The translations under genes were made by a program, and so were the position numbers. The notes beneath the pieces are model-generated. The model made no database searches. It was not told where the DNA came from and saw only the letters and a list, made by a program, of their open reading frames with translations. Shown one piece after another: positions 37,405 to 49,552 of a stretch of DNA of 64,000 nucleotides. How positions within the stretch are numbered: the stretch's first letter is position 1; every line of letters begins with the position of its first letter. This stretch comes from Gossypium raimondii (Eukaryota > Streptophyta > Magnoliopsida > Malvales > Malvaceae): assembly GCF_025698545.1 (NCBI RefSeq), contig NC_068569.1, positions 27,218,001 through 27,282,000 of the forward strand, read 5' to 3'.

Positions 37405-38895
37405 ATAATACCATACTTTTGAAGTTGGAAAGCTTTTTTAGGAATCTGACCCTATATAAGTTTAAAAAATTATGAAAATGAATCAACTTCAAAATTAATT
37501 ATGGGAATGACCTGATTTCTACAGTAGAGTTGTGTGCAACCATTTTCCCAAGTGGCACCAACCTAAAAATAAAAATAAAAAAAATCTTTTTGGTGCTGCC
37601 TAGGGGTGTGCAAAATTCGAGTAAAACCGAAAAAATTCGGTTAACCGACCGAATTCGGTTAATCGGTCGGTTAACCGAATTTTTTCGGTCGGGGGTCGGT
37701 TAATTATTTTTTGATTTTTCGGTTAACGGTTAATTCGGTTCGAAACCGGTCGGTTAACCGAAAAAATTAATAAATAAAATTATAATATATAAATAGGCCC
37801 ACTATTCACCTAAACCTAATCTAAACTCAAGTATTCAACCCAACCCAACCCAATCATAAAATTAAATTACAAATAATTTAATAAATAAAAATAAAATTTT
37901 AAAACTAAGACTAAAACTAAAGTCTAAAAGTCTAAAAATAATTTAATTATGTAGTGATTCAATTTGGTTAATTTGGTTAATTCGGGTAATTCGGGTAATT
38001 CGGTTAATTTTTAACCAAAAATAAAAAAACATATAATTTTCGGTTAATTCGGTTAACCGACCGAATTAACCGAAAAAATTTCAGATCGGTTAACGGTTAA
38101 AGATTTTGAAAGGTCGGTTAATTCGGTTAATGTTATTTCGGGTCGGTTAACCGAATGAACACCCCTAGTGCTGCCTAACAAATTGGCTGCCCCAGACTGA
38201 AGTGTGTAGGGGCAAAACGTTCAGAGACCTGATGCAGTAAATTTTTTTTTAGATTGGCTGAAAAAAGAGAGCAACGTGAGAGTATGGCGACATCTAATTA
38301 AACTTTTGGTTTATTTGCGTATTAGGTCTGTCACAATTTGAATTAAATTTAAAATATGTTAGGGAATAAATTGAAAATGTTTAAATTTAGATACATTGAG
38401 GAGATTTTTTGAGGGACATATTGGATAATTTAAATAAGAACTCTATATAGTTTTTTAAGTTTATTGTTTTTTAAAAATAAAAATAAAAATGAGAAGAGCT
38501 TATTTTTGTTATTCTTATATCTTTTAAGAGCTATTTAAATTTAATTTCAAAATGGGACAAACCTAATATGCAAATAAATCAAAAGCTTAATTAGGTGTCG
38601 CCATACTCGCATGCTGCACTCTTTTTTCAGCAAATCTAAAAAGGGTAATTACTTCATCAGGTCTTTAAACATTTTGCCCCTGTATGCTTCAGTTTTGTAT
38701 CGCCAATTTGTTAGGGAGCACCACAAAAATTATTTTTTTAAAGATTTTTAGGGTGGTGCTGCCTAAAAAAATAGCGATACTCAATTCTACCGCAGAAATC
38801 AGGTCATTCTCATAATTAATCTTGAAACTAGGTTATTTTCATAATTTTTTAAATTTATAGTATTATATTCCTAAAAAGCCAAGTTGAAAAAAAAA
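37405..38895. mobile_element. Foldback element with long inverted arms, interrupted by an hAT insertion
   Basis: The left arm (37,425-37,600 continued at 38,176-38,350) is the reverse complement of the right arm (about 38,520-38,890). Matching phrases include 'gaatgacctgatttct', 'ctaacaaattggc', 'ggggcaaaa', 'gctgaaaaaagagagca' and 'agtatggcgaca'. With the 567 bp hAT insertion removed, each arm is several hundred bases and the loop is short. No transposase frame is present. It may be a MULE-like or foldback unit. The outer target duplication could not be identified. Confidence 0.7.
37601..38167. mobile_element. Non-autonomous hAT element with 8 bp target duplication
   Basis: It begins TAGGGGTGTG and ends CACCCCTA (inverted ends) and is flanked by direct 8 bp duplications GTGCTGCC (37,593-37,600 and 38,168-38,175). 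The 8 bp duplication and TAGGGGTGT ends are the hAT signature. The interior is packed with CGGTTAA/TTAACCG words in both orientations (37,620-37,770 and 38,040-38,160), which would fold on themselves. It inserted into the left arm of the foldback element, so it is the younger of the two. Confidence 0.85.
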
Positions 38896-40764
38896 AGGTT
38901 TAGTCTAATATTAATCTATCTGGTGTAAAGCAATGGAATTCATTGTTAGTACAAATCTCCAATGAGAAACATCTAGAACACACAAATGGAACTCGAATAG
39001 AAAAAAAAATAGGACAAGACTCCAAGGCGTGTATCAAGCCACTATCTTTAAGGTTATATTCGCCCCTACCTATCTTCGGTGTGCAAATGAGTTCCAAGCA
39101 AATTAACCTCGAGGATACAATGAAGCCAATGACTATTTGCGTTTTGCACTGACGAGAATAGTCTACTAAGCACTAAGCAATATATAGCAAGAAACTCAAT
39201 TTCTACAAAGAATTTCTGCAGTAACTCTTCATAGAACAATCTAATAATATTAGAAAGTGAGGAAGGATAGAAAGAACTTTTAGAACTTGTTGGTGTGATT
39301 TCCAAATGAAATCCTAATCCTATTTATAGAAATTTTCATGTCTCTTCATAGAGACATCTTTCAATAGGTGTCTTTATAAATAAATAGATGACTATTATTC
39401 ATTTAATTTTATAACTATTCAAATAATATTGTTTGAATATGCTATAATTTTTTCAAAAATCAAATGATATAACTTTTGACCAACGACCAAAAGATTTATC
39501 TTTTGATTAATTACACCATTCATTTATAATTATTGAAATACTATAAATATTTGAAAATGTTCCAACATTCATTAATATTTACTTTTTCCACACTTTGTTT
39601 TTTCTTGTTGCTTCTTCCGATTTCACTTAAGTCCTGTTTGTTCTTAATTTCATAAATTTCTTATTTATAAATCTTATATTTTAATATCATTAAAATGAAT
39701 CTCTATATGTCAATGATAAATGGATGTAGTTGTATATTTTACATAAAAATGTAAACGTCAAGAGTTAAATTTATAGTTAAATTTTGCTATTAGTCTCTAT
39801 ATTTTATGAAAGTTGTGGATTTAGTACTTTTCAAAACTTAAAATTTCAATCCTCACTAAATGATAACTATTAAATTTATTAATTTAAGTTCTCTGTTTCC
39901 AAAATTTGATGCAACAAACATATTATCGTATGTGTAATGTCATGTCGGACACTAAAATCCAATTGATAGATTAACAACTGTCATTTATGTCAATATTGAA
40001 ATTTTAAAATTTAAAAATATATAGGGACTTAAAATGATCCAATTGAAGAATATCTAGTAACTGAATTTAACTAAACAAATTTAATCATTACTATTTAGGT
40101 TAGGACTAAAAATCAAAATTGAAAAGTACAGAGATTGAAATTGAGCAATGCGAGAAGTATAGGGACTAAAATTGATCAAATTAAAGTATAGAGACTAAAT
40201 TCATAACTTTTTTAAAATATAGGCACTAATAACAGATTTAACCCTAAATTTGTTTTTTTCTTCTTAAAATATGAAATACCAAAATTGTTAAAAATCACTA
40301 AAGATGTTAAGAATAATTTAATACATTGTTAGATAATATTTTATTTTGACCCATAATAAACAATATATATCACACCATTAGTTAATAATAAATGACACGT
40401 TATCATATGTCTAAAATAAAAAATATTAAAGGGCTTAAAATAAATATTAATTATGATCATCAAACATAAATTTCAAAACTCAAGTTCAAAACCTCAAATC
40501 CGCAATTTGAAATTTAAAACTTCAAATCTAAAATTTGAAATTTAAAACTTAAAACCCAAAAAATTATAATTAATATTTAACTATAATTAATAAAATTAAT
40601 AGTATTTATTTTCAAGTCTTTCAATATTTTTATTTTATATAAATGATGATGTGTCATTTTATTATTAACCATTACTGCATGAGATTTATTTATTAACCGC
40701 GCATCAAGTATTAATCATTATTTTAAATATTTTAAACAATGTAAATTTTTTTTAAACTGGAGGT
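38896..40764. other. Intergenic region between elements
   Basis: There is no supportable gene. About 38,920-39,600 reads like the minus strand of an old LTR, with a TATA-like 'ctatttatag' near 39,320. 39,765-40,250 is an inverted-repeat MITE, listed separately. Around 40,460-40,560 is a run of short AAATTTGAAATTT-type repeats. Confidence 0.4.
39765..40250. mobile_element. MITE-like inverted-repeat element
   Basis: The left end reads 'gttaaattttgctattagt' then 'ctctatattttatgaaagtt'. The complement of the right end reads 'ggttaaatctgttattagtg' then 'cctatattttaaaaaagtt'. The arms continue for about 60 bases. 'tagggactaaaattgatc' and similar phrases are common plant MITE wording. There is no coding capacity. 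A short flanking duplication of TAAATTT is possible but not certain. Confidence 0.55.
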
Positions 40765-40774
40765 TAAATCTTGG

Positions 40775-41872
40775 GCTATTTTACCAAAAAAACCTTTTTT
40801 TTTCAATATTTACCGAAATGGGCCGGTTTTTTAATTATTTACCGGAATGGGCCATTTTCAGCGAAATCGCGTCCACGTAAGCGCGATGTCAGGGTACATG
40901 TCAGGACATCGCGTCCACGTCAGCGCGATTTGCTGACGTGGACACAAGTCGCGTCCTTGAGGGAGCGATTTGCTGACGTGGCATGAACAATTTATGTTTT
41001 TAAGCTTGGAAAACTTTGAAAGGCCATAACTTTTGGCTCGGTTGTCCGATTGAGACGATTTTTTTTTTTGATTTCGAATAAATTTTCGAGATCTACGCTG
41101 AAAACCGCTTAGAGATGAATATAGACTAATTTGTAAAGTATAATTTGTTAGTTACAGTATAGGGACTAAAGTGTAATTATTTCAAAATTAGCATGAAATT
41201 TTTATATTTAAGAATATTTGAATGTTATGGAAGGATGAAATTGAATTTGAATTGAAAAACGAAGCTTAGATTTGAAAATATGACTATTTAGGTTTTAGGG
41301 ACTAAATTGAATAAAATGGAAAATTTTAGGGAACTTCTCAAAAGTGGAATGAGCTGACTTATACCTATAACAGGATGATATAAGACAATTCTGTAAAAAA
41401 ATATCCGGTGTTTACTTCAAATAAATAAGGAAAATAATGATTTGAATGTTTCAAAATTCAATTTTAAACCGAAAAAATCAAAATTTAGGGGCAAAAAGGG
41501 ATCTTTTTCAACGAAAACTGCGGCAAACCGCCTTTGGCGATTTGTCAGCGCGTAGATCTCGAAAATTTATTCAAAATCAAAAAAAAAATCGTCTCAATCG
41601 GACAACCGAGCCAAAATTTATGGCCTTTCAAAGTTTTCCAAGCTTAAAAACATAAACTGTTCATGCCACGTCAGCAAATCGCTCCCTCAAGGACGCGATT
41701 TGTGTCCACGTAAGCAAATCGCGCTGACGTGGACGCGATGTCCTGACAGTACCCTGACATCGCGCTTACGTGGACGCGATTTCGCGGAAAATGGCCCATT
41801 CCGGTAAATAATTAAAAAACCGGCCCATTTTGGTAAATATTGAAAAAAAGGGCTTTTTTTGGTCATTTGCCC
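40775..41872. mobile_element. Non-autonomous Mutator-like element (MULE) with TIRs of about 330 bp
   Basis: Two inverted arms (about 40,775-41,105 and 41,545-41,872) match almost base for base through 'gggccggttttttaattatt', 'gcgatttgctgacgtgg', 'cttggaaaactttgaaaggc' and 'ttttcgagatct'. The element is flanked by a direct 10 bp duplication TAAATCTTGG (40,765-40,774 and 41,873-41,882). Long TIRs plus a 9-11 bp duplication indicate the Mutator superfamily. The 440 bp interior has no transposase. Each arm holds several ACGT-core sites (CCACGTAA, CCACGTCA, TGACGTGG). The near-identity of the arms suggests a fairly recent insertion. Confidence 0.88.
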
Positions 41873-41882
41873 TAAATCTTGG

Positions 41883-42430
41883 ACTAGCAAATTTTTAGAG
41901 TTTAATAAAGTGGGTTAAATCGAATTTAGAAAATATTTTATCAATCCTTCAACATGGTTAATTTAGTAATTTTCTTTCTACTTGAAAAAAAACCTTTCCA
42001 ACAAAAGTAATTGTATGGAAAGTTATGAGGTAAAAGTAAAAATCGAAGTTGATATGTTAGTTTTAGATGGTAGTTGTTTTATTTATTTATTTAAAATAAG
42101 TAAATTTGTTTTATATATTAAATTAAAGGATAAATTAGTTTTTTTTGGTTTAAAAATTTTATCTATTTGTACTGTTAAAAACTAGCGTGGTTGACGAAAT
42201 AAACAATGACACATGACATGCTACTTATATCTCATGTCGATGCGTAGAGATTAGTTTTTAATAATAGAAATAAATGAAAATTTTAACAAAAAAACCAATT
42301 TACTTTTTTAACTAATATGTAAGAATTAATTTATCTATTTTTTTATTAAAAGAAGCAAAATACAATCCAAAACATAATACAATTTCCATGGTACTTCTAC
42401 CAAAAATAGTGAAGTAAAAGAATCTATCAA
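41883..42430. repeat. Dispersed repeat beside LINE relic (copy 2) and flank
   Basis: 42,195-42,355 is the diverged second copy of the repeat at 26,865-27,025 ('gacacatgacatgctac', 'taatttatctattttttta'). The sequence before it is AT-rich with no gene seen. Confidence 0.4.
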
Positions 42431-42905
42431 CAAACCACCCCACAGTTGGTGGAAAGCCCGACGTAGGGAGGAGAAACCACCTGACATGGGGGATACGTAT
42501 GGTTCGCCTTAGGAGGTCATATGTCCTTTTAAGGATATTTTACCTAATACTATCAGAAACTCAAAATTTCCCGATATTCAAGAAGAAGAGTAGTATGGTT
42601 TTCATTTACAAGATGGAGATATGATTACTGATTTGATTGATGGAATTTCACCAATTAAATACTCGGATAGAATTGTGTCCCTCATGGAGAGTAGCATGGC
42701 CAAGACCATCATCGCCAAGCTGCTTGGGAGAAACTTTGGGTTTAATGCATTGCAGAAGACGATTTTCACTCTCTACAAACTTTTATGGACTTTTCAGCTC
42801 ATGGTCCTTGGGAAGGAGTACTACATAGCAAGCTTTTCCCTCAATGTTATGGTCCAACATATCATTTTCGTCGTAATGTTATTATGTAGTTTATCAAAGT
42901 CGAAA
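42430..42905 (+). pseudogene. Second LINE ORF1 relic (DUF4283 fragment)
   Basis: Plus-strand translation gives PPHSWWKARRREEKPPDMGD, a stop, then DLIDGISPIKYSDRI and SMAKTIIAKLLGRNFGFNALQ. This is the same DUF4283 start region as at 27.8 kb but from a different, diverged copy. Stop codons and loss of everything after the LLGRN-type motif show it is dead. It ends in AT-rich sequence near 42,905. Confidence 0.7.
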
Positions 42906-44661
42906 AGATTAAAAAAAAAAATCACTCATCACTACTAATAAATAATTTTTAAAAAGTTAAGGGTTAATAATTCATTTTAGAAATAAAAATTAATCATTCA
43001 CAACTACTAATAAATAATTTTTAAAAGTTAAGTATTAATAATTCATTTTAGAAATAAAATAGATTCAACAGATATACATACGCGAGGAAGGTAATAAAAA
43101 AGAAGAAGAAGATAAATTATTCTCTTTATTTGTAATATCGAGATTGAACACAAGTTATAAAATAATTACGTTATTATTTCCTGAATCTCAAATAAATTAA
43201 CATACAAATCAAATGTTTGTTGGAGTGGTAAAGTTCAAGTTTTATTTTGTTGATAGAACATGTTCAAACCTCATTATTTGTAACTTTTATTGGTTTTATT
43301 TAAAATGCAAAGATTAAGTACCGTGTAAGAATATAACTTATTTAAAATATATAATGGTAGTTTAGTAATTTCTCCAACTGAGTTTATGTTTGATTAGCTT
43401 ATGATACTTAGTTAAAGATTTAAATAATAATATAGATTCTTTTTAACCAAAAATTGATATTGTTTGAATAATATATAGTGAAGTAAGATAGGAGGACTGA
43501 AGCACGCTAATGCTACATTTGGTAGAGGTATTATTTTTGACACATGTTTTAGTATATGAGTTAACTATAAACTAATTTGATTGATAATATTTAGCCACTC
43601 TCATGAGTTATTTTTAGCAAAGAGAATGAAGAAATTTCGCTTATTTTGAAGAGGTTTTGTTTTTACAAGAGTTATTATTCATCTTTCGATTTCACATGTA
43701 TTAAATATCCTTTATTTGGTAGAGTGAAAAGAAAATTTAGAAAATTTAAGGGTAGAGAGAAAATTCATCTTTCCTTTCATTAAACACGTTTGAGATTTTT
43801 TTAACTAGCAAATAAATACATAATAAATTATATAGCAATTATATATATAGCTTCACTATAAATTAATAAAGATAAATATTACATGAAACATGTTTCATTA
43901 ATAAAATTATTATAAAAATAAAAATAAATTATTAATTTCATAGATATCAACTAGAACTAATTTTTTTTTCTGTTGTTGTTTATGTATAAACATAGTAATA
44001 AAAATAATGATAGTTGGCATTCAAAGAAAATGGGCAAAATAAAGACGATTGGATCAACTAATCCTTAGAGCCAATCAAGATTATGAAAGAAATGGAAACC
44101 CCCCACTTTTCAACTACACTCATTTACTCAGCTCTCACGTTTTTTAATTTTTTTTAAAATCTTAAAAATATAAAAATAAGAATACTACTGAAAAAATAAG
44201 TATTTTATTATTACAAATTGGTAAATTCAACGGATCCGATTTTTAATCCATATTTTTATCTATTTATTAATTTTTAAACTTTTTAATAAAAAGGAAAACC
44301 GTCCCTTTTAATAATTTATTGATTCTGTCTCCTCTTTCAAGTTTTCACCTTCAAATAAAAGAAAAAGCCAAAAACCAAAAATCTAGACTTTGTTGCATAA
44401 ATTAAAGCATTTCACTGATATATTACTTTCTTTCTCAGCTAAAAGGGGTATCATTATTTTGCTTTCATATGTAAGATTTCTTCATTCTTTTTTTCCCTTT
44501 TGTTTAAGGCAATGTAGTAGCTATCGTGTTCTTGGTTTCTTAACTTAAGATGCTAACCATGTTCCTACTCTTTCACCCATCCTGTTTGGATGCCGAGAAA
44601 ACTTCAAAAACTTTGGTGCTTATATCGTCTGAAATACTGGGTTTTTATTCTTTTTTTTTAG
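42906..44661. other. Upstream region and 5' UTR of the GH3 gene
   Basis: AT-rich, with a short direct repeat ('actactaataaataatttt', at about 42,932 and again at about 43,001). From about 44,320 the composition becomes CT/A-rich and UTR-like. A T-rich tract and AG directly abut the start codon ('tattctttttttttag' then ATG), which points to a 5' UTR intron ending at 44,661. I could not assign the donor. Confidence 0.45.
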
Positions 44662-47600
44662 ATGGGGATAAGTTTGGTGAAGCTGGTGGTGTGGGTTTCA
44701 TGGTTGGCAATGGCGGTGGGAGCTGAGTATGTAAAGTACAAAGATCCCAAGCAACCAGTAGCTGCTAGAATTAAGGATCTAATGTCCAAAATGACACTGG
44801 CTGAGAAGATTGGTCAAATGGCCCAGATTGATAGAAGTGTTGCTACTGAACAGATACTCAGAGATTACTCCGTTGGTAATAATAATTTTCACCATTTTTA
44901 TTTTTATTTTTGATCCTTTGTTTTAGTTCTGGTTACTGTTTTTGGCAATGATTTTCATCCCTTTTTTTGTGGGTTCTGATTATTGTTTGTTGATGGGGTG
45001 GTCTGCCACAGTTTGTATGTAGTAACCTTAAAATAGTAAAAATATTATGATACCACATTTTAGAAAGTAATGCTCATTATTATCTACTCATACTTTTATT
45101 GCTTAAAGTTATAGTTTGGGTATACTTGAATGTTGGTTCATTGTCAATCTTTTGATCTGATATGTTCGGATTTTTCTTTCTCTTTGATGATGTACACATG
45201 GTAGGGACATATTCGGGTGATCCTCTATATATATTAAAAAAATTGAGTATGCCTATACTTGGCAGTCAACCCGAAGGCCGGATAACATAGTTATATCAGT
45301 TTACAGTTAAGATTTGACAGCATTTGTTTCCTTCACAGGGAGTGTGTTAAGTGGTGGTGGAAGCGAACCGCTTCCAGAGGCTAAGGCTGAGGATTGGATC
45401 AATATGGTTAATGCTTTTCAGAACGGATCTCTGTCTAGTCGTTTAGGAATTCCTATGATTTATGGCATTGATGCTATTCATGGACATAACAATGTTTACA
45501 ATGCTACAATATTTCCACATAACGTGGGGCTCGGTGCAACCGGGTAAGCATAGATTTTGATTCAGTTTCTGCTGATATTTGTCGTAGAATCATTAAATTA
45601 CTGTACTTTTTCACTCTTTAACCTTCCATTCTTTAGTTGAAAGCTTAGAAACGATGTTGCCATCAAAAGAAACAAAGAGGATTACATTAGTAACAGTTTT
45701 GGGTCAATTAAATGATGTCACATTTATATCTTCATTCGAGGAACTTCACTATCATTTTCCTGAAAGGAAAGATAGAGTCAAGCTAATATTGCTCCTCAAT
45801 TCAACCATAAACTCCATTCAAATGAATATGCAGAGATCCTGAGCTGGTGAAGAAGATTGGTGCTGCAACTGCTCTTGAAGTGAGAGCTACCGGGATTCCT
45901 TATGTTTTTGCTCCATGCATTGCGGTATTTACATACTTTTAATAAGATCAGACAGTTGCGTCTAGTAATTTCAACTCTTCTGCATGCTTGCTGCATCTGA
46001 ATTCACCACGCTGCAATACAACCCTTTTTTCTTGGCGTTTTCTTTATAGGTATGTAGAGATCCAAGGTGGGGTCGGTGTTATGAAAGCTACAGTGAGGAT
46101 CATAAAGTTGTGGAACAGATGACTGATATCATACTTGGGTTGCAAGGAGATCCTCCTACGTCGCGCAAGGGGGTTCCATACGTTGGTGGGAAGTATGAAA
46201 CTTGTCCAAGTTAACATACTTTCATATTGTAGAATTGTATATACTCTTAGAATTCCTTTGATAATGGTTCTAACTCCAAGGAGCTACTCTTCTAAGTTTC
46301 TTTTTCTAATGCCATAGATTCACACTCCTCGTCATACTCTTCAAAGTCCAGTGATCTAGATAAGTACTAGATTCAATCTTGCATTGCTTTCCCTTTTCAT
46401 TTGCCTCGGATGCTCCCTGAATATCATGGTTTATATAGTCTTCTTGTTAGTCACGGATAGTACAATCTGCAGCTTATATTTGGTATGGCATCACTAATGA
46501 TGCCTCGATATCATATACTGTGTAAATAATATAGTGTGTGCCATCATGTTTATAGTGCTTGTTTTCCCTCTTTATTCTGTTCTTCCTTTCTGTCAGGGGC
46601 AAGGTTGCAGCTTGTGCGAAGCACTTTGTAGGTGATGGTGGGACAACTGGGGGCATCAACGAAAACAACACCGTGATTGACATGCATGGGTTGCTTAGCA
46701 TGTACATGCCTGCCTATTCTCAATCTATCATCAAGGGTGTTTCGACAGTCATGGTTTCCTACTCCAGCTGGAATGGGCAAAAGATGCATGCAAACCGTGA
46801 GCTGATTTCTGGTTTCCTTAAGAACACTCTTAAGTTTAAGGTTGAGCCTTGTTACAGATCTTTATCAGTAACAAAAATTTGCAAATTTAGAACATAATGG
46901 AAATCCCATTATTCTTTAAAATATTGGACCAAAATATTGATATATCCGTATTATCTTAAAGTAAGAACTGCTAATTTTGTACTATGATATTTTCCTGTTA
47001 ATGCAAATTGTTGTTTCCATGGATTTTCAGGGTTTTGTAATATCAGATTGGCAGGGAATAGACAGGATCACCTCACCACCACATGCAAACTATACATACT
47101 CTGTTCAAGCTGCGATTCAAGCTGGGATCGACATGGTTAGTAGCTTCTGCATAGACATGTTTCAAATAAAATCGAAGATAACTGCTTTCTTGCAATTATT
47201 TTGTTTAGTGTAAAACTTGGACGTTGACAGCATGTGGATGCATTCTAAGACTTGGAGCCTCTTGATCCGTGTTCTGCAGGTCATGGTCCCCTTCAACCTT
47301 ACCGAGTTCATAGACGATCTAACCTATCTAGTGGATAGCAAAGTTATTCTGATGGATCGTATTGATGATGCGGTGCAAAGAATTTTGCAAGTCAAATTCA
47401 CTATGGGACTCTTTGAGACACCTATGGCTGATTTTAGTCTAGTTAATGAGCTCGGAAGCCAGGTTGGTTAGTAAATTGTAACATGCGAGATTATTTTCAT
47501 CTCTGTCCAGTTTTCTTTGGTTGTATAAATCCAAAATTTAATATCCATTACCTTGTTTTCCGTAAATCAATCATTATATTTGTTGGTCTTTCTAATTTTC

Positions 47601-48833
47601 TGCAAACCATTGTCGAAATGCTCTTCTGTAAAAGTTGTATGCTTTAAATGATTTGATATCCCATACTTACTTAGGCACATAGAGACTTGGCAAGGGAAGC
47701 TGTGAGAAAATCACTTGTATTGCTGAAGAACGGGAAACCTGGAAGTACACCTCTACTGCCCCTTCCAAAGAAAGCTTCAAAGATCCTAGTTGCTGGCACC
47801 CATGCTGATAATTTGGGTTATCAATGTGGTGGATGGACAATTAATTGGCAAGGATTCACTGGCAATAACTCTACAAGGGGTATGCTTTACTTTATTTATC
47901 TATATGCTTTACTTTATTTATCTATCTTTCGAAACACCGCCAGCTCACAAGATTTCGACTGCAATAAATTTACTAATATTTCTTTCCATGACTAGGGACA
48001 ACAATCCTCGGTGCCATAAAATCTACTGTTGAACGGAGCACTGAAATTGTTTTCCGTGAGAGCCCTGATGCCAACTTTGTGAAATCTAACAAATTTGATT
48101 ATGCAATTGTTGTTGTTGGTGAGCCCCCTTACGCTGAGACTGCGGGGGATAGCACAAACCTTACGATGATAGACCCTGGCCCAAGTGCCATTAACAATGT
48201 CTGCGGAACTGTCAAGTGTGTGGTTGTTATCATTTCCGGCAGACCAATCGTGATTGAACCATATGTTTCTGCCATTGATGCTCTAGTGGCAGCATGGTTA
48301 CCTGGCACTGAAGGCCAAGGTGTGACTGATGTCCTTTACGGGGACTACAGATTCAGTGGAAAACTTCCGAGAACATGGTTCAAAACTGTAGATCAATTAC
48401 CGATGAATGTGGGAGATTCACACTATGATCCACTCTTCCCCTTGGGATTCGGACTTAAAACCGAGTCGGGCGCGAGCATTGTTTCGAGGTATTCACCATT
48501 AACTTATTTCGATAACTATTCATGCATGCATGTGAAAAACTTACTGCCTGTGGATGAAATGTCATGGATGCCATTAATTAGCGATGGTTTCGGAATGAAC
48601 TATCTGATTAATTGCATGTATGTTCCATACTTACATGGTTGATGGTGTTCTCGATAGGTCGACGTCATCTGCAACTCCGAGAAGGCCAGGCTTGTTTATC
48701 TTTATGATAACCGTAACTCTGAGTTTCTATATCACTGGTAATCTTCCATGCTTTTGAATGGATTTCACTTTTAAAGCCTTATATTCATTCGAGTTGTCGA
48801 TGAATCTGTTCGATAAATTTGGCAGGGAAATAG
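44662..48833 (+). CDS. GH3 family beta-glucosidase (exo-1,3/1,4-beta-glucanase type)
   Basis: Exons are 44662-44875, 45339-45543, 45834-45924, 46050-46192, 46597-46840, 47031-47135, 47280-47462, 47675-47879, 47996-48488, 48658-48737 and 48826-48833, giving 656 residues. Residues 1-20 are a signal peptide, so the enzyme is secreted. The GH3 core follows: [49 protein letters not shown], and FVISDW with the presumed nucleophile Asp305. The C-terminal sandwich domain has [13 protein letters not shown] and [14 protein letters not shown]. The last exons add a Ser-rich linker, RRPG and a hydrophobic tail ([16 protein letters not shown]), which resembles a GPI-anchor signal. By family knowledge it hydrolyses cell-wall beta-glucans or glucosides in the apoplast. 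Retention of intron 9 would end the protein at 48,642 without the tail. The final two exons are the least certain. Confidence 0.9.
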
Positions 48834-49552
48834 TTGCCGAATTACTGAGAGTTTTATGTTGAAGACGGCTGCACCCGAGGTGGTAGGAGTCATTCGGACC
48901 CGAGGCTGGACCAGTTTAGGCATTGCTCAACATTCTATCCAGTCGAAGTGATGTTAAATGAAGTTGGTAGTAGCAGTTTCAGCCCATTCTCTATTGTAGA
49001 AACCATTGGTACTTCGAACATCTTATCAATGTACTGAATCACCTTTATTTTTATTGCGATCTCATTTATTTAAATTATTTGCAATTTCTTGTCTTTTATT
49101 TTTTAGATAAATGTTAGGAAACAACTTAGGAGAAATTAAAGATTCTCATTATCTTCCCAAGTCTATAAAATATGATAATCTAATTTATGAATCGAAATTT
49201 TAATCCAACTATTTTTTTTAACCAAAATCAAAGAACTTATGATTAGCTTCTGAAAATTTTTCAAACCAACAATTTCAACGAAATCTTTCAATTTTTATTT
49301 ATATTTAACTGATATAACCGATTAATATTTTATAATATATAATAATTAAATATTAAATAGTAGGACAGTTAAAGTCAATCAGTTCGATTATGAAATTCAA
49401 TAACTGATAACCGACTGGCATAATAAAATTAACCAACCCTACACTCAATTTAACTGCCAAAACCATTTAAACTGAAACCGACCTAACCGAATTGATTGGT
49501 TAAGTCGGTTTTAACCAACTTATGCTCTCCCCTACCTGCTCAGGTAGCGGGC
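48834..49552. other. Convergent gap between GH3 and SPP genes
   Basis: 48,834 to about 49,060 is the likely GH3 3' UTR. From about 49,290 to 49,500 there is a degraded AACCG/CGGTT-rich repeat ('accgacctaaccgaattgat'), probably the end of an hAT-like element, running almost to the SPP stop codon. Confidence 0.45.

Noticed and set aside
40771-40986. Open frames in both arms of the MULE (also 41,687-41,890)
   Set aside because: They are the same inverted-repeat sequence read in each arm. The product has no domain and the element ends explain the sequence.
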